The position numbers were made by a program, and so were the translations under genes. From positions 62,001-126,000 of the forward strand of contig JAJTUQ010000017.1 in assembly GCA_021399445.1 (NCBI GenBank): a DNA stretch of 64,000 nucleotides. The letters run 5' to 3'. Position 1 is the stretch's first letter. The number at the start of each line of letters is the position of its first letter. The notes beneath the pieces are model-generated. The model was not told the DNA's origin. It searched no databases and saw only the letters and a list, made by a program, of their open reading frames with translations. This DNA comes from Xylogone sp. PMI_703. Lineage: Eukaryota; Ascomycota; Leotiomycetes. Shown here piece by piece: positions 22,516-34,485 of the stretch.

Positions 22516-25111
22516 GGCCTGAGCTAAAGGCACTCCACGGGTTGGCCTTGGGGGCACTCCGGCTCCATAACCACCAGTACCGGACCTCACCACACATAAT
22601 TCTAGCTCCCGGTCACATACAATTTAGTACTACAGGAAAAGATTCAGCAATATAATTTAATTATTGACTTAATCCAGTTACTGAATTTTATTGTTTTTAT
22701 ATATGCTTTTATACATACTCTAAATATGCTTTAAACTTGTACTTCTTTCACTTCTGTCACTTTTTTTATTATTTCCCCTATATTAACTTTTATACAATCT
22801 TGCGTTATCTATGACTTTAGCACTCCTTTTATACTTTTTACTACTATTCTTATAACTTTGCTAATTAACTCTTTAGTCTCCTGAATTAAGTCAGTGTAAT
22901 ATACTGATGATATACTGAATTGATAACCTTGTTCATGTATAATACCAGGCTCATAAGTATTACTAATCTTTTGTATACATTATAAACTAATCTTTGTGGC
23001 CGTACGCTTTGTTCTAGTAATATATAGCTCTTTCTCTATAGTGTTTTCTGAATTAAACTATTCTTCTATAACAGATAAAGCTGAACTTAAGGAGAGTTCA
23101 AAGACAGAGAGTAAATGCTTTATACTAGAATCTGTCTTTAATTTTAAGCTTATCCTTAAAGTTTTTTTCGGCCTTCCTTTTTTTTTAATAACTAAAGGTT
23201 AAAAGATAGGCTTTTGTATACTCTGAGATATGAAAGTAGATTATCTGTTATACTACTAACAGAGATGTATATTTTCAAGTAATATTTTATTCTTAATTTA
23301 TTATCTTTGTTATATATTATGATAACATAGAAAGCTTAAAGATTTCTGAATTGTATATATATAACAGTTTATAGAAAGCCACTTTTAAGTAATTTAGTTA
23401 TTTCTCGTTGAATTTTCTTAAATATATAATTATATATTTTATTTCTAATTATAATGAATAAGAGGTTGTCTATATAATGTTTTACTCAAAGCTTTTTACT
23501 TATAATTATTATTTTAATATTCTCTTTCTAGTATCTCTAGAACAAAGAAACCTGAGCAAATAAGTTATTAAGACTCAAATTACTTTATTGTATAAATAAT
23601 TTAAGAGTATTATAGTAATCTTCAATTGATGAAATAATAAGAACTCCAAAATAACAATATTGATTAACTTAATACTATACTAATTTCTCTTTCTATAGAG
23701 TAAGTTAAGTATTCTTTATATACTGAACTATTACATCAGGATGAGTACGTAATTTGATGAGATTCGATGTATAAAATTCTTCAGTTATAAAGTCTAAAAT
23801 AGTTTTACATTATTGAAAGAACTCTTAGAATATTAAGTAATATGTAATAATATTATTCTGTCAAATTAGTGAAAAGAAGAACTTCTTGGTTTTAGTCAAT
23901 ATATTTATATTAATATGTTATTAGTAAAGTTAATGATAAGATTCAGGAAAGAATGTATCAAGACTATTTATCAGAGTTAATTCTTTATTGGTTATTATAA
24001 AAAGTGACTTTGTAATCTTATACTTTTGCATAAACTCCTTAAACTGATTTAAAACTTATGTATATATATCTTCTTTCTCGTCTGACAATAACGTTAATTT
24101 CACTTGAATTATCTTGTTGTTTCCGGTCATTATACATATATTAAGAAGTAGTATGTTGAATTGGTTAGTCTTGTATATGTAATCAAAGAAGAATATATTA
24201 AAGTGTTGTTGATATATTAGTATTATAACAAGATGGACAAAAATAGATGAACAATATTATTCGTAGAGTTAACAGTATATGTTGGATTATAGCCCTTTTC
24301 CTTAAGTTTGGCCTTGATTTGTTAGTAAGTACTAGAGAAAGAATATAGTTATAACATACAATAACTATTCAATTTCACTTAAACCTCTTAATTCTTTCTT
24401 TTGCTTAACTCGTATAATATTAATAATATTTTTCCTAGATAATATCATTTCCTTATAATGAATGCGAAGGAAACTAAGTATTTGAGTATTCCTTATGTCA
24501 TTTTGCGCTTAGGATATGATTAGAGCACGAATAGAAAGGTCTAAAGTTGTTATTCTGTATAGAGTATAAGCTGTTATAACAGTAAATACTTCATGGTTAT
24601 ATGTAAGCTCAATAACCTAGAGCTCTTATCCTTTTATACTTTGAAGGCCAACCATACTCATCTTATAGCCATACTTTTTAGTAGCCGATTTGTGTTTCTT
24701 GGAGGTATAAACTTCAGCCTTCTGATCATACTGACAGTAATCACTATACTTATCATATGTATAAATAACTCTATAAGATTTGGTAGAGCATATAACAAAT
24801 GCATATCCATTAGATCGCGCCTAAGCTTGAATTGCTTCGAATAAGGCTTTTATATCAGGGTATACGGCTTCCGGAGGGGCTGGACTACAAGGAGATCTTA
24901 TTGGAGGTGTAGAATCGCCAGTAAGAAGAGCGTGAAGTGGTTGGGAATAACTTCAATTACAAGGGCAAAAAAATTTATGGTAGGATATCCTAGGATATTA
25001 GGCATACTAACAAATTACTATGGGGGGCAGAGCCCAGGACCATCCGATACTGGTGGTTGTGGGGCTAGAGTGCCCCTAAGGTTAACTCGTGGAGTACCTC
25101 TAGCTTAGGCC
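22516..25111 (-). mobile_element. Inner Mutator-like element (MULE-2)
   Basis: A 2596-bp element with inverted ends of about 75 bp (left GGCCTGAGCTAAAGGCACTCC, split here only by mutation from the right-end copy GGCCTAAGCTAGAGGTACTCC). It is flanked by the perfect TSD TTTACAAA. Inserted on the opposite strand within the transposase gene of MULE-1. Removing it with one TSD restores the MULE-1 frame. Confidence 0.92.
22700..24844 (-). pseudogene. MULE-2 transposase with FAR1-like N-terminal domain
   Basis: The N-terminal part (24844 to about 24560, minus) reads FEAIQA, SNGYAFVICSTKSY, KKHKSATKKYGYKM and ELWVIELTYNHEVF, the pattern of the FAR1/WRKY-GCM1-like zinc domain that precedes MULE transposases ('W.L.V....HNH'). 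The DDE core follows at about 24215-23860: FFFDYIYKTNQFNILLLNI, then FIITNKELTLINSL and FFPESYH. These match 'D.TYKTN', 'VTDRE.ALMNA' and 'FP....LC.WH'. The second Asp of the motif is now Asn. Several RIP stops; dead. Confidence 0.85.
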
Positions 25112-25737
25112 TTTACAAACTGTAGTAAATTCGACTTGATAATTATGATTATATTAGGGAAAAACATATATAGAACCAAGATACAAAGGATTATATTATT
25201 AGGATAGGCGAACAGTTAATAATTGATATAACATTATCGATAGTAGAAAAGTACAAAAATTTACCTCCGGGAAAGAAGGAAACCTTTGCTCTTGTATTTA
25301 AGAAGTTAAACAACTCTCTCGCGAACTACCAAGACCAAAGGTTAGAACAGTTACAAGTCATGCCTTAACTTCCTGATGTTATAATTCAACCTAAGGTTAC
25401 GTTTATACCAAGAAGAAAACATACACTAACCAGCAAAAAGGTTACCGAACAACAAGAGAAAGAAAAAGCTTAAGGGCATCGTCAAACACAGATTCAAGCC
25501 CAAAAACAGCTAAAGAGCAATACCCGGTAAGCACAAGCTATTACAGTTTACTCCCAATTTATTGCTGACATTATAACTATACATACTGAATCACAAGTTT
25601 CTAACGCTCATGATATTATCGATCTTACCTCCGAAACCGATAATAAGAGTAATAAATACAAAAATATAGACTCTGTTGAACAAAGTATATAACCAAGTAC
25701 TTTCATCAGCCAAATAAGTCTTTAATTTGACTACCTT

Positions 25738-25975
25738 TGAATCAACCTTCAATATAACCTTCAATTCGACCTCCAATTCAGCCTTCAAATCGACCATCAA
25801 CCTGACCTTTAGTTCGACATCTAATTCGAGCTCAAGACCAAGTTCTAACTCACTACCTAACTCATCTCATTCAGACTCCAAGTCGAACTCTAAATCAACG
25901 TTCGCATCAGCCTTCGAATCGACCTTTAATCAACCTCGACCTCAACCCATATCCCTCCATCAAATCGACTAACCC
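25738..25975 (+). repeat. Degenerate 12-bp tandem repeat in MULE-1 tail
   Basis: Successive 12-bp units such as TTCAATTCGACC, TCCAATTCAGCC, TTCAAATCGACC and TTTAGTTCGACA. In the transposase frame they encode a four-residue unit close to L-Q-F-D. In another frame they make a Ser/Thr/Asn-rich 81-codon open frame that I regard as incidental. Confidence 0.8.
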
Positions 25976-26275
25976 GTCAGCGAAAGCCAACCTCGAAACA
26001 AGCTTCTCAAAACCGACAAACCTATGAGAAGGAACAGCGGAGGTTAGCTAAACTAGCAAGGAAACCACAAACTACCGATACAACTCAGTTAGACGAGTTT
26101 AACTTACTGTTTCGTAGCTCTCAATAGTACATAGTCTTTACCGTACCTCTTTGAAAACCCTTTAGTAGTAATTTACACCATACAGAGAGGAACTCTTATG
26201 GCCGGTAGAATTCCAAAAAATCGCCTGATTTGGTAAAGTTTGGACGGCGGGTTTGAACGGCCCCGAGTCATTCGG

Positions 26276-26850
26276 GTCTGTAATGCCGAAGAATGATCTG
26301 GGCAAAAATAGCACAGGCCACTGTGTCTGGCAAAAGATGAAGCATGACTGTGGATATACTATTCACAGCACGTAGTACGACACTTTGCTGAAGTGCTATA
26401 CTAGTTGTGTTGTGTAGGTAATTGTTAATCAATTCTCTAAAAGTGTTTCGAAGGAGAGCGTAGCATATATGTTATGCTCGCTTTGACTACCTAAACGGGA
26501 CTACTCTACAGGACTAAAGTACCTTACGTACTACGTACCAAGGTTATAACCGTACCAACAATGACTATCCAGAGGACGTCAATTGCTTGTCCCGATTAAG
26601 AAAGTACTGTCAGCGAACTATGACCGTCAGTACCGACACTGGCCATTTCCGGCCTTTGTCAGCAGACTATCAGCCATGTCCGTCAGGCAGCAAAGCGTTA
26701 ATCTTATGTGACTAGCCTTAATGAGTAAAACCTCACTTATCGTTAGAGGGTTTAGCCAAGAAATTTCCTGAAATGTATAGTGATTTCACAGGTGCCACTT
26801 GATAAGTACTCCAGGGCTTATAACTATATTATTCTATAATCACTATAGAT
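26276..26850. other. Unassigned GC-richer island between relics
   Basis: About 575 bp of clearly higher GC content with no RIP look. It contains inverted GTCAG/CTGAC motifs (about 26600-26690) but no ORF over 60 codons and no recognisable terminal repeats. It may be an unmutated remnant of unique sequence or an unknown MITE. Confidence 0.4.
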
Positions 26851-29800
26851 AATGTAGTATAATTTAAATATAAGTTTCGCGGATTACTCTTGTACAAACT
26901 AGTTCTAGAATAAAGTTATTTCGGCTTGAAATAGTTAAGTTATAACGGTTTTACTGTTTGTAGGACATTTGGCTAGGCTAAACTTTAATATTATAGATAA
27001 TCATATAATCTACAAAAAGGGGCTTAATAAGAAAATATAATAAATACTTAGTTAAACAATGAAATAAATATTATTTATAGTCAAAAAGAATGATTATATA
27101 ATAATAAAATAACGTTATAATAATAAAATTATAATTATATTTAAGAATTCTTTTTTTAAATTCACTTTCTCTTTAGTTTTTATTAAAACCTCTAAAACTT
27201 CTATTATTATTATAATGTCTTAGACGTTTATCAACTATCTTTATATTTCTACTTTAACTTCTGGCTTCTTTAGCGTTAACTTTATTCTGGTTATTATTAT
27301 AATTCTTTTTTTCTGGTCTTAGGAATTCTTGTTATAGTTATACCTTTTGGCTTTATGAGTATTATTGATTCTTTTCTTATTCTTTTAGTTTACTTTATTA
27401 ATGTCATATATTCTTTAGTTAGTCTTTTCTTTTTGTGGATATTTATAGTCTACGAAAATTATATTTTAAATATTATTAAGTTCATAAATATAAAGGTTTT
27501 CTTAGGATTCTTCGTTGATCAGGTTAATGATTAGTCTTATACTTATTATGTAAATAGATCTGATGTATAAACAGAATATGTCTTTGTTGTTAATTATTTT
27601 AATAAAGTCTATATTAATTATTATTATAATAATTAAAGAAGTTATTGTTTTTTCTGTAAGTTATATTATTTTACGAATAAGAATATAAGGTTATTAACTA
27701 TAAGATATATCTAAATATCCTTGTCTGTAATTATTGTATTACTTTCGTTATTTTTGTTATTTCTGTTATTTTTATTCTTATTTATATTAGTTTTAGTTAT
27801 ACTTTTTACTTTTATGTTTTTCTGGTTATTAATTTAGCTGTCATTAACAATGTTGTTGTTGTCTGTAAGTTATAATAATATTCTTTTTATGGACTAAACT
27901 GATTATTTTTTAGTGTTTATTTGTTTTCCTCTTTAGTTTTAGCTTTTTGACTAATTTGTTTATTTTTCTGTAAGTTATATCTGTTTTTTTTTTCTCTTTA
28001 GTTAGTTTGTTTTTGTTATTAGACTGATTATTATAGATTATATTTGTTATCCTTAAGTAATTTATCAAGAACGAAATAATTATATTATAGATATTTTTCA
28101 GGGTTTTACGGATATCTTAGGAAATGTTATAGATTTTGTTCATGAGTTTATAGACTTAGTTAAATAAGAAGTTATTAATAAAGAAGAAGAAGAAGAAGAA
28201 GAAGATAAAGATAAAGAGGAAAAGGATAATAATAAGATTTCGAGTCTTCATAATAACTTATAATAAATAATAAGAATAATAAGAATAACTTAAACTCATA
28301 GATATGATTTTTTTAGAAATTAACTTATAAACATAATAAGTTAAAGTTTTATAATAATTTATGGATAAGATTTAAATAGTTATTTGTCCGGGAAAACCTT
28401 TTCTTTTTTTTTATATATTTTAATGTCTTTTTCTAAGTTATCCTTTTGTAACAAAACGTTGAATTCTGTTTATATCTTATTGTTAATAATGTTGTTTAAG
28501 CCTTTCAATAAGATTATAAAGTTTACAGTCTGTTTATAATATCTTTAACTCAGAAATAGCTTATTCTTCCTTCTTACTATAAGTAATACAAGTTATAATT
28601 TTGTTTTAAATTATTTTTCGATAATAAAATTAAATTATATTTTTATTTCTTAGATAGTAATAGTTTTCTTACTTCTTTTCTAGCTTTTTTATAAGTAGTC
28701 AGTCTTTAAATCTTTCTTTTTATTCTTTTTATATGTCTTTGACCATAAAGACAGTTACTAAAGATATGAAAATAAGTAATTAAGATATTAATTAAGGAGA
28801 AGTATCAGAAAGGATAGATAACTGAGTAATTAAAACTAGTTAAACAAAAGAAGGTATAAATATTTGTAAAGAAGTTTGTAGATGATCTTGTAATAAGATT
28901 TGTGAAAATATTTAAACTGTTTGTAAAAGTGTTTATAAATATATTCATGAAAGTTTTTGTTATAAAAGGTTAATATAATCAATAATAGTTATTAAGATTT
29001 GTTCTTGAATAAAATCGTTAAGGTTATTCTGGATATTTTTTAATTTTACTTTAATATACTGTTTTAGCTTATATTTTAGCTTATATATTAATTTATTATT
29101 ATTATGAAGAATAGTTTTATAAGTATTCTATAATACTGAATTAATTTTAGGTAAAGCCCGTTATAAAATTAGATTTTATGGTTTTTTTATAATTATAGTA
29201 AATTAGACTATAAACGTAAACTTGTCTTAGACTAGTTTATAAAATGGTTTATAATTGAAGAAAGGTAAAGAAGGATAATGAAACTATAAAATAACTAAAT
29301 CTTATAATAAAATAGTCCGTAAATATTTTATTAGTTTAAGAAAGTTATTATTTATTAAATTATCTTCATCAAGGCTACTTTAAGTTTAATAATATTTTTG
29401 TGCTTAAGCTTTAAAATAAGTTTCTTAAGCTTTAATTCATAGCTAAATTTACTCTTTAAGATTAGAAAGAGGTTTATATATAGCTTACGAAAGGAAATAA
29501 TCATTTATAAATATAAAAAATCTAGCCGTAATTTGTATAAACTAACGAAGAAGATAAGTAAAGTATACTTAATAAAGTATATTATAATTCTAGCGGTTAG
29601 CTTATAATATTTAGCTTAAAGATATACTATAAATCTTAGTATATTATATTTTTATACTTTACAGAAGATATATCTTTTTAGATGAAGGTAAACTAGTTTT
29701 TTTAAAGATAACTTAAGTTTTTTGTAATTATATAAAATAAGATAATTCCTTTTCGTGGTTTTATTTAACAAGAACTTTAATCTTATACTAATCTTATTAA

Positions 29801-30030
29801 TGTTAAAAAGAAAAAGAAATTTTTTCAGTAATATAAAACTACTAAAATAAAAGTTATACTAAATTTCTTTATATACAAAAGAAGAAGTTTTTACAATATA
29901 AAAAGTTTATAAATTCTTTTTTTATAATTTTATTTATCTTTTTATCCTAGAGAAAAGTTATTAAACAATTATATAAAATAAAATCTTCTGAAAATGAATA
30001 TTCAAGGAGAGATAAGTTTATAAGCTTTAT
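26851..30030. other. AT-rich relic DNA, no recognised gene
   Basis: 3.2 kb of very AT-rich sequence. A plus-strand stretch at about 28060-28330 reads as an acidic tract (FQGFTDILGNVIDFVHEFID, then a Glu run encoded by GAA/GAG repeats at about 28180-28220). It could be a Gag relic. TCTGTAAGTTATA recurs at about 27652, 27860 and 27970. I cannot assign a family. Confidence 0.4.
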
Positions 30031-30267
30031 TGTGGAAGCGATAATGTGAGCATAACAATAACGCTGGCTAGAGCATACAGGAATAGAGTTTATACGACAG
30101 GATCACGCAGAACCATATAAACAACAAGTACACAAGGTAAATGAACGAATTACTCCTTTAGTTAAGTATGAAAAGGTTGTTGGTTTACTATCCAGGGCTT
30201 ACTATCAATATATATTAGCTTGGTTTAGTATAATTATTATTAATACATGACGGGTTTCTTTACTACA
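30031..30267 (-). repeat. 3' LTR of gypsy-D (237 bp)
   Basis: Direct copy of 41171-41407, with less RIP (TGTGGAAGCG is kept here but is TATAAAAATG in the partner). Confidence 0.9.
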
Positions 30268-30365
30268 TATGTCCTTTAACGTATTATAGATCTCTTGATT
30301 ATAATATGCTTTAAAAAAAAGAAACATGTCTAAATACTCCATAAATAACTGACTTTCTGAGGACT

Positions 30366-32561
30366 TTAGCCCTGAGCCAAAGTCTCCCTGAGTTTTCTTT
30401 GTTCTTCTATTTCTACATCTTCATCAGTACTTTTGGAGCTTTCCTTTGTAGTAACAAAGTGTTCCTCAAATAAGTCTTTCTCGATTCTCATCTTTATTAT
30501 ATATACTTTATACATAGCCATTATGGCCTTCTTCCTCCATTTTGTTATATAGTTGTACTTCTCAGTAAACAATCCGAATAACATAATATTTTTCTTAATG
30601 GCTATAGCAAGGTCATCTTATCTCTGCTGTCCGATGATTGCTCTAGATAACGTATTAACACCTTTTAGCTTTATGTCAAATAAAATACGATAATTTAGTA
30701 ATTCTGTTACTGGAGTAAGTATTAGGTATTACATTTTTTTCATTAACATTTTTCGGTTGATTTCAAGTATCTCCTGATACTGTACCTTATCTGGTTCGTT
30801 TCCCAAGAACTGATAGTGATTGTCTACGTACATGAACCAAGAGTATATTATTATTCTTTTGATGTTTATTTTCTCTAGTTTGAATATGATTGTGTACTCT
30901 TTGTTGAAGAATATATTTCTTTTATTTATATTTAGATATTCTTTATCATAAACTTTACTCAGTACTTCGTCGATTATCTGTTTCAAAATTGTTCTTTTTC
31001 TGTCTTATATAACCTGATCCACAAGATTATCAATATATTTATAACTTCTTTTTATCATTGATACTTATAATGATTCACGTTAATTGTATATTAATATTAT
31101 ATAGTTTACTTCGTGGACCATATTACTCTGGGTCAAGGTCTAACTTACTTTCCTGATTCCGAAGTCAACCTTTTCTAAGGAGTTTATCTGCTTATATTTC
31201 ACTCTGGGCTTCATATACCTTATAAAGACTGGTCGTGATATCACTTTCGTTTTTTTGTCATTTCGTAGTATAATGTATTCTAGGTATAATAAAAAGTCCT
31301 GGTGTATAATTTATTATGTTATAGAGAAAGACATAATTGTAATTTACTTGTTTGTGTCTTGTAGCTATATCAGAGCATAATACAAATATAAGTCTAACTT
31401 CAGTTTGATGATTTTGTTTATTGTTAAACCTCCGGAATCAGGTATTATGTTACTTTACTAAGTGAATGTCTTTATTTTATGGTCATCAACAGCTTTTTAT
31501 GTCTCTGGTGTTAAGTTCATATATCTTATAATATTTCTCTTTTTGTTATCTGTCAGAAATACATCTTTCTTTTGTATTACATTTAATGTTTTGAGGATTC
31601 TTGGTTTAAACTTCAGCCATACGTCCTTCTTTGATTATCTGGGTTCCAGTTCTTTAATCTTAGATCATGCTTTTTCTATCTTTGTTCTTATTATATATTA
31701 TAGTTCAGGAGTTTTTCATGATCTTAAACTCTTCTTAATGATATTGTACTTAGCTTTTTTGACCAGTTCGTTATCGTTTTCGATTTTCATTATTTCTCTT
31801 CTGGAGTTGTTAAGATTCTGGAACAAAGCTAAAGTTTTAATCAATCTGATCACAAATTCGGCTGGATTGTCTGTCAGTATTCTATATTTATCGAATGTTA
31901 TGCCAAATGTTGTAACTTCTTTATCAGTTATTATGGCTAGATCTCCTTCGATGAAACAGGCCTTGGTTAAGTCCGTTAGAGTTACCCTTTTCTTTGGGAC
32001 TAGGTTTATCGGCCTTCTTCCATCGACTAACAACTTGCTGATAAGTCTGTTTATGACTGTTTTATTTGTGTATATTATTATATCGTAGAAAGACAGCTTC
32101 ATCGTTCCAGACATTTTTCTTACTGTATTTGTTGTCTCCGAAATGATTGTTTTTTAGTCTGCTTACTATTCTAGTCCTTTCTAGTCTCTTGTCCATGTCT
32201 TCAGGACTTTTGTACTAGTTTCTCTGATTTTGCTCTGTTTCGTTCTTCCTGCCTTGATTATAAGGTCTATTACCTCCTTGAATATGAACTAAAACTCTTC
32301 TTCTGTTATTCTGTTTTCTAAATGCCACTTATTCTCTATAATCATCTCAAATGCCAGTTGTGCTTTGTCTCCAGATAAGATATTCTATGTTATATTCTCA
32401 AAGATAAACATTTTCAAGTATTCTAGGCAAATCATTGAGTTTAGCCTTTGTAAGATGGTTTTTAACTTTTCTTCTGTCAAGGTCTTCTTATCATTAGTCG
32501 TAATACTGAGTAAGAAGTTTATTACTGTTAGTTCTTTGTCCTGAAATATGTTATGAGTATT
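30366..32561 (-). pseudogene. Unknown large ORF in gypsy-D (about 732 codons)
   Basis: One continuous minus-strand frame whose interruptions lie nearly all at expected Gln or Trp codons, so it was once a real gene that RIP destroyed. Open pieces are 31716-32114 (MSGTMKLSFYDIIIY...), 30729-30986 (MKQIIDEVLSKVYDKEYLNI...) and 30366-30584. The product is Lys-rich and mostly helical in look. It has no visible signal peptide, membrane segment or Cys cluster, and ends in an acidic tail (STDEDVEIEEQRKLRETLAQG). It lies in the same orientation as pol, downstream of integrase, where some retroelements carry an env or accessory gene. I do not recognise it. The beginning near 32561 is uncertain. Confidence 0.65.
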
Positions 32562-33231
32562 TTATGTATATGAAACGTGAAATAGTATAGTATAAGTTTT
32601 CTGAATTTACGAAAGAAAAATAATAATATACTATTCCTTGAGTATATATAAGATGAATAAATAGAATTCGATAAATAAAAGTAATATTTTGTGTATAATA
32701 TTATAATAAAGAGAAATGTTTTAAAAGAATGATTGTCTAAAGATAATTTTTCAGATATTCCTGTCCCTTTTTGTTTTTATTATGAACAAAGTATTAAAAA
32801 CAAAATTTTAACGAAAAAAATAAATATAATATACTTATTATTCTAGGCCTTTGTTCTGGTTAGTTTGATAGTTATAGTTCAGACATATTAATAGACAGAA
32901 ATCTTTATTAACAACGTTTTATAAAAAGAAAAAATAATAATAATATAGTTATAGTTTTTTTATAGAAATATTTCGAACATCTTAAAGTAAAGCTTCTTTG
33001 GCTTCACGTTAGCCGGATTAAGGAGTTTTCTGCAATTCCTCACTTTTATGCTCTTCTTTTCAGATTATTTTTTGTTCTTGATAACTTTTTTTCGAATACT
33101 AATTATGAGTATTACTTACTTTGTTATTCATCTTTTCATCGTTATTGATTTAAATCATTAAATATGTCTTTTTTCAAGATATTATCTTTTCTGTTAGTTC
33201 AGTATTAACCAACTAAGTAATTATAGCCAAT

Positions 33232-34485
33232 ATGACCAAAGAATCCGTTGAACTATATAATCCTTTGCCAGGCTTTATGTCTTTGGAATAACTTTCTTCT
33301 GATGTTTTCATTTATAGCAAAAAGTTTTCTGACTTTTGTATTAACATTCTGTTATATTTTATATCAACTAAAGTCTCATATAATATCTTTGTTCAGTTTC
33401 CATATAACTTCAACAAGTTTGGGTCGATCAGGCTGAATAGAATTGTAGCTGAATATTCATTCTTAAGTCCTGATAATATGATAATATAAGTATATACTTG
33501 TCCTGGTCATTCCTCGGCCTTTGTACATTGACTTTTTCTTATGTATGGGGAACCTCGCGGACTGGTTTCACCTTTAGCCATTTCGACAGTTTTTACAAGT
33601 GATGATCATCATTAGTAATAATTCTTCTCTTTCGGCGAACAAGATCATGTCTTTTCTTCATTTGAGGACTTTGAGTAACTTTTATCTGTTTTATAATCTA
33701 TTTATAATCTTCAATTATCTTATAATGTTGAATTAATACTTATTCCTGTTATAAAATTAGTTAATATTTCTCTGGATATTATAGTTAATAATCTTCTTCT
33801 ATCTCTAGCTGATCTTGAGTACTTTAATTTAATGAGTGACTAGAACTTCAATACTAACATTTATCGACATAACTTCAATCTTTATAGCTTTAAGGATGAA
33901 GTGAACTATTTCCGAAAACGAAAATATACTCCAAGAAAGACTTAAGGCAAGAAACCTGCTAAAGTTTACAGTCATACTTCACTGTCCTCAGTTGTTTTTA
34001 CTCTTGCTTATACTCTTTCTTCTTCTTTTGTCGAAGAGCTTTTTATATTTCCTGAGGATCCTAGATTATTCTTAGAACTTTCTTCGTCTTTAGGTCTTTT
34101 TGGTAACTTCGAGTTAATTGATTCAGATTCAGAAATATCTTTATTCAACGAATTTGATCTAAAGGTCAGTAATAATCTTTCTTCAGATTTAGGTCTAATT
34201 ATTGATTTATTAGTTATTACTGAAAGCTTTCTTGAAGATGGTAGAATAGACCCAAGTATTCCTCTTTAAGTGACTACTCTAATATTATTATTATTCATTA
34301 GTCAGTTTCCTGAAACTCTTATACTTCTGTTATCAGTTGCTTTATTATCTCGAACATCTGTTCTACACTCTTCAAGCTAGACCCTGATTAACTATAACCT
34401 TTATACGTTATAAGTATTATTAACACCTGTTCCTAAAAAGTCTTCTCCATCTAACAAGTCTTCTCCTCGTAAATGTCATTATTAA
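33232..34485 (+). pseudogene. Unknown antisense ORF in gypsy-D (about 418 codons)
   Basis: A continuous plus-strand frame from ATG 33232 (MTKESVELYNPLPGFM) to TAA 34483-34485, opposite to pol. About a dozen in-frame TAA/TAG/TGA codons all sit at plausible Gln/Trp positions. The N-terminal half is aromatic-rich and looks folded (FVQFPYNFNKFGSIRLNRIV, CPGHSSAFVH). The middle has a basic stretch (YFRKRKYTPRKT, KKPAKVYS). The C-terminal half is acidic and Ser/Leu-rich (LIDSDSEISLFNEFDLK), then basic Ser/Pro (PKKSSPSNKSSPRK). It has no Zn2Cys6 pattern, so it differs from the antisense ORFs of gypsy-A and -B. Divergently oriented to the 732-codon ORF, with about 670 bp between them. Function unknown. 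Confidence 0.65.

Larger units (their letters stand above)
20299..26149 (+). pseudogene. MULE-1 transposase, split by MULE-2
   Basis: It starts at ATG 20299 (MSTLTNLPLDLQANLDRA). The C-terminal half is readable at about 21780-22515: an FYIWYTTKAIKQRL block corresponding to the 'LC.WH..KA' helix of MULE transposases, then WIKAPDLQKLK, and then LGVHSTQHIKSNHPLL, the 'T..VEGAH..LK' block. The frame stops at the MULE-2 TSD and continues in phase from 25120 (KNLPPGKKETFALVFKKLNN). After a tetrapeptide-repeat tail it ends near 26149 (TTQLDEFNLLFRSSQ). The catalytic first two Asp regions (20.9-21.6 kb) are too decayed to read. RIP stops throughout. Confidence 0.75.
20097..26275 (+). mobile_element. 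Outer Mutator-like element (MULE-1)
   Basis: Terminal inverted repeats of about 60 bp: left starts CCGAATAACTGGGGCCGT (20097 on), and the reverse complement of the right end starts CCGAATGACTCGGGGCCGT (to 26275). Both continue through AAACCC.CCGTCCAAACTT and ACCAAAT. The net length without the inserted MULE-2 is about 3.6 kb. The flanking 8-9 bp do not match each other, so no TSD is claimed. Confidence 0.85.

Noticed and set aside
25727..25972. Ser/Thr-rich 81-codon ORF
   Set aside because: It starts at a TTG and is an out-of-phase reading of the 12-bp repeat inside the MULE-1 transposase tail.
25738..25975. CRISPR-like array
   Set aside because: Units are contiguous 12-bp coding repeats without spacers, in a eukaryotic transposon.
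31462..32088. 208-codon plus-strand ORF with many hydrophobic residues, membrane-protein-like
   Set aside because: It is the shadow of the minus-strand frame 30366-32561. The opposite frame continues for over 700 codons with RIP-type stops only, and the apparent hydrophobicity comes from complementing Lys/Asn-rich codons.
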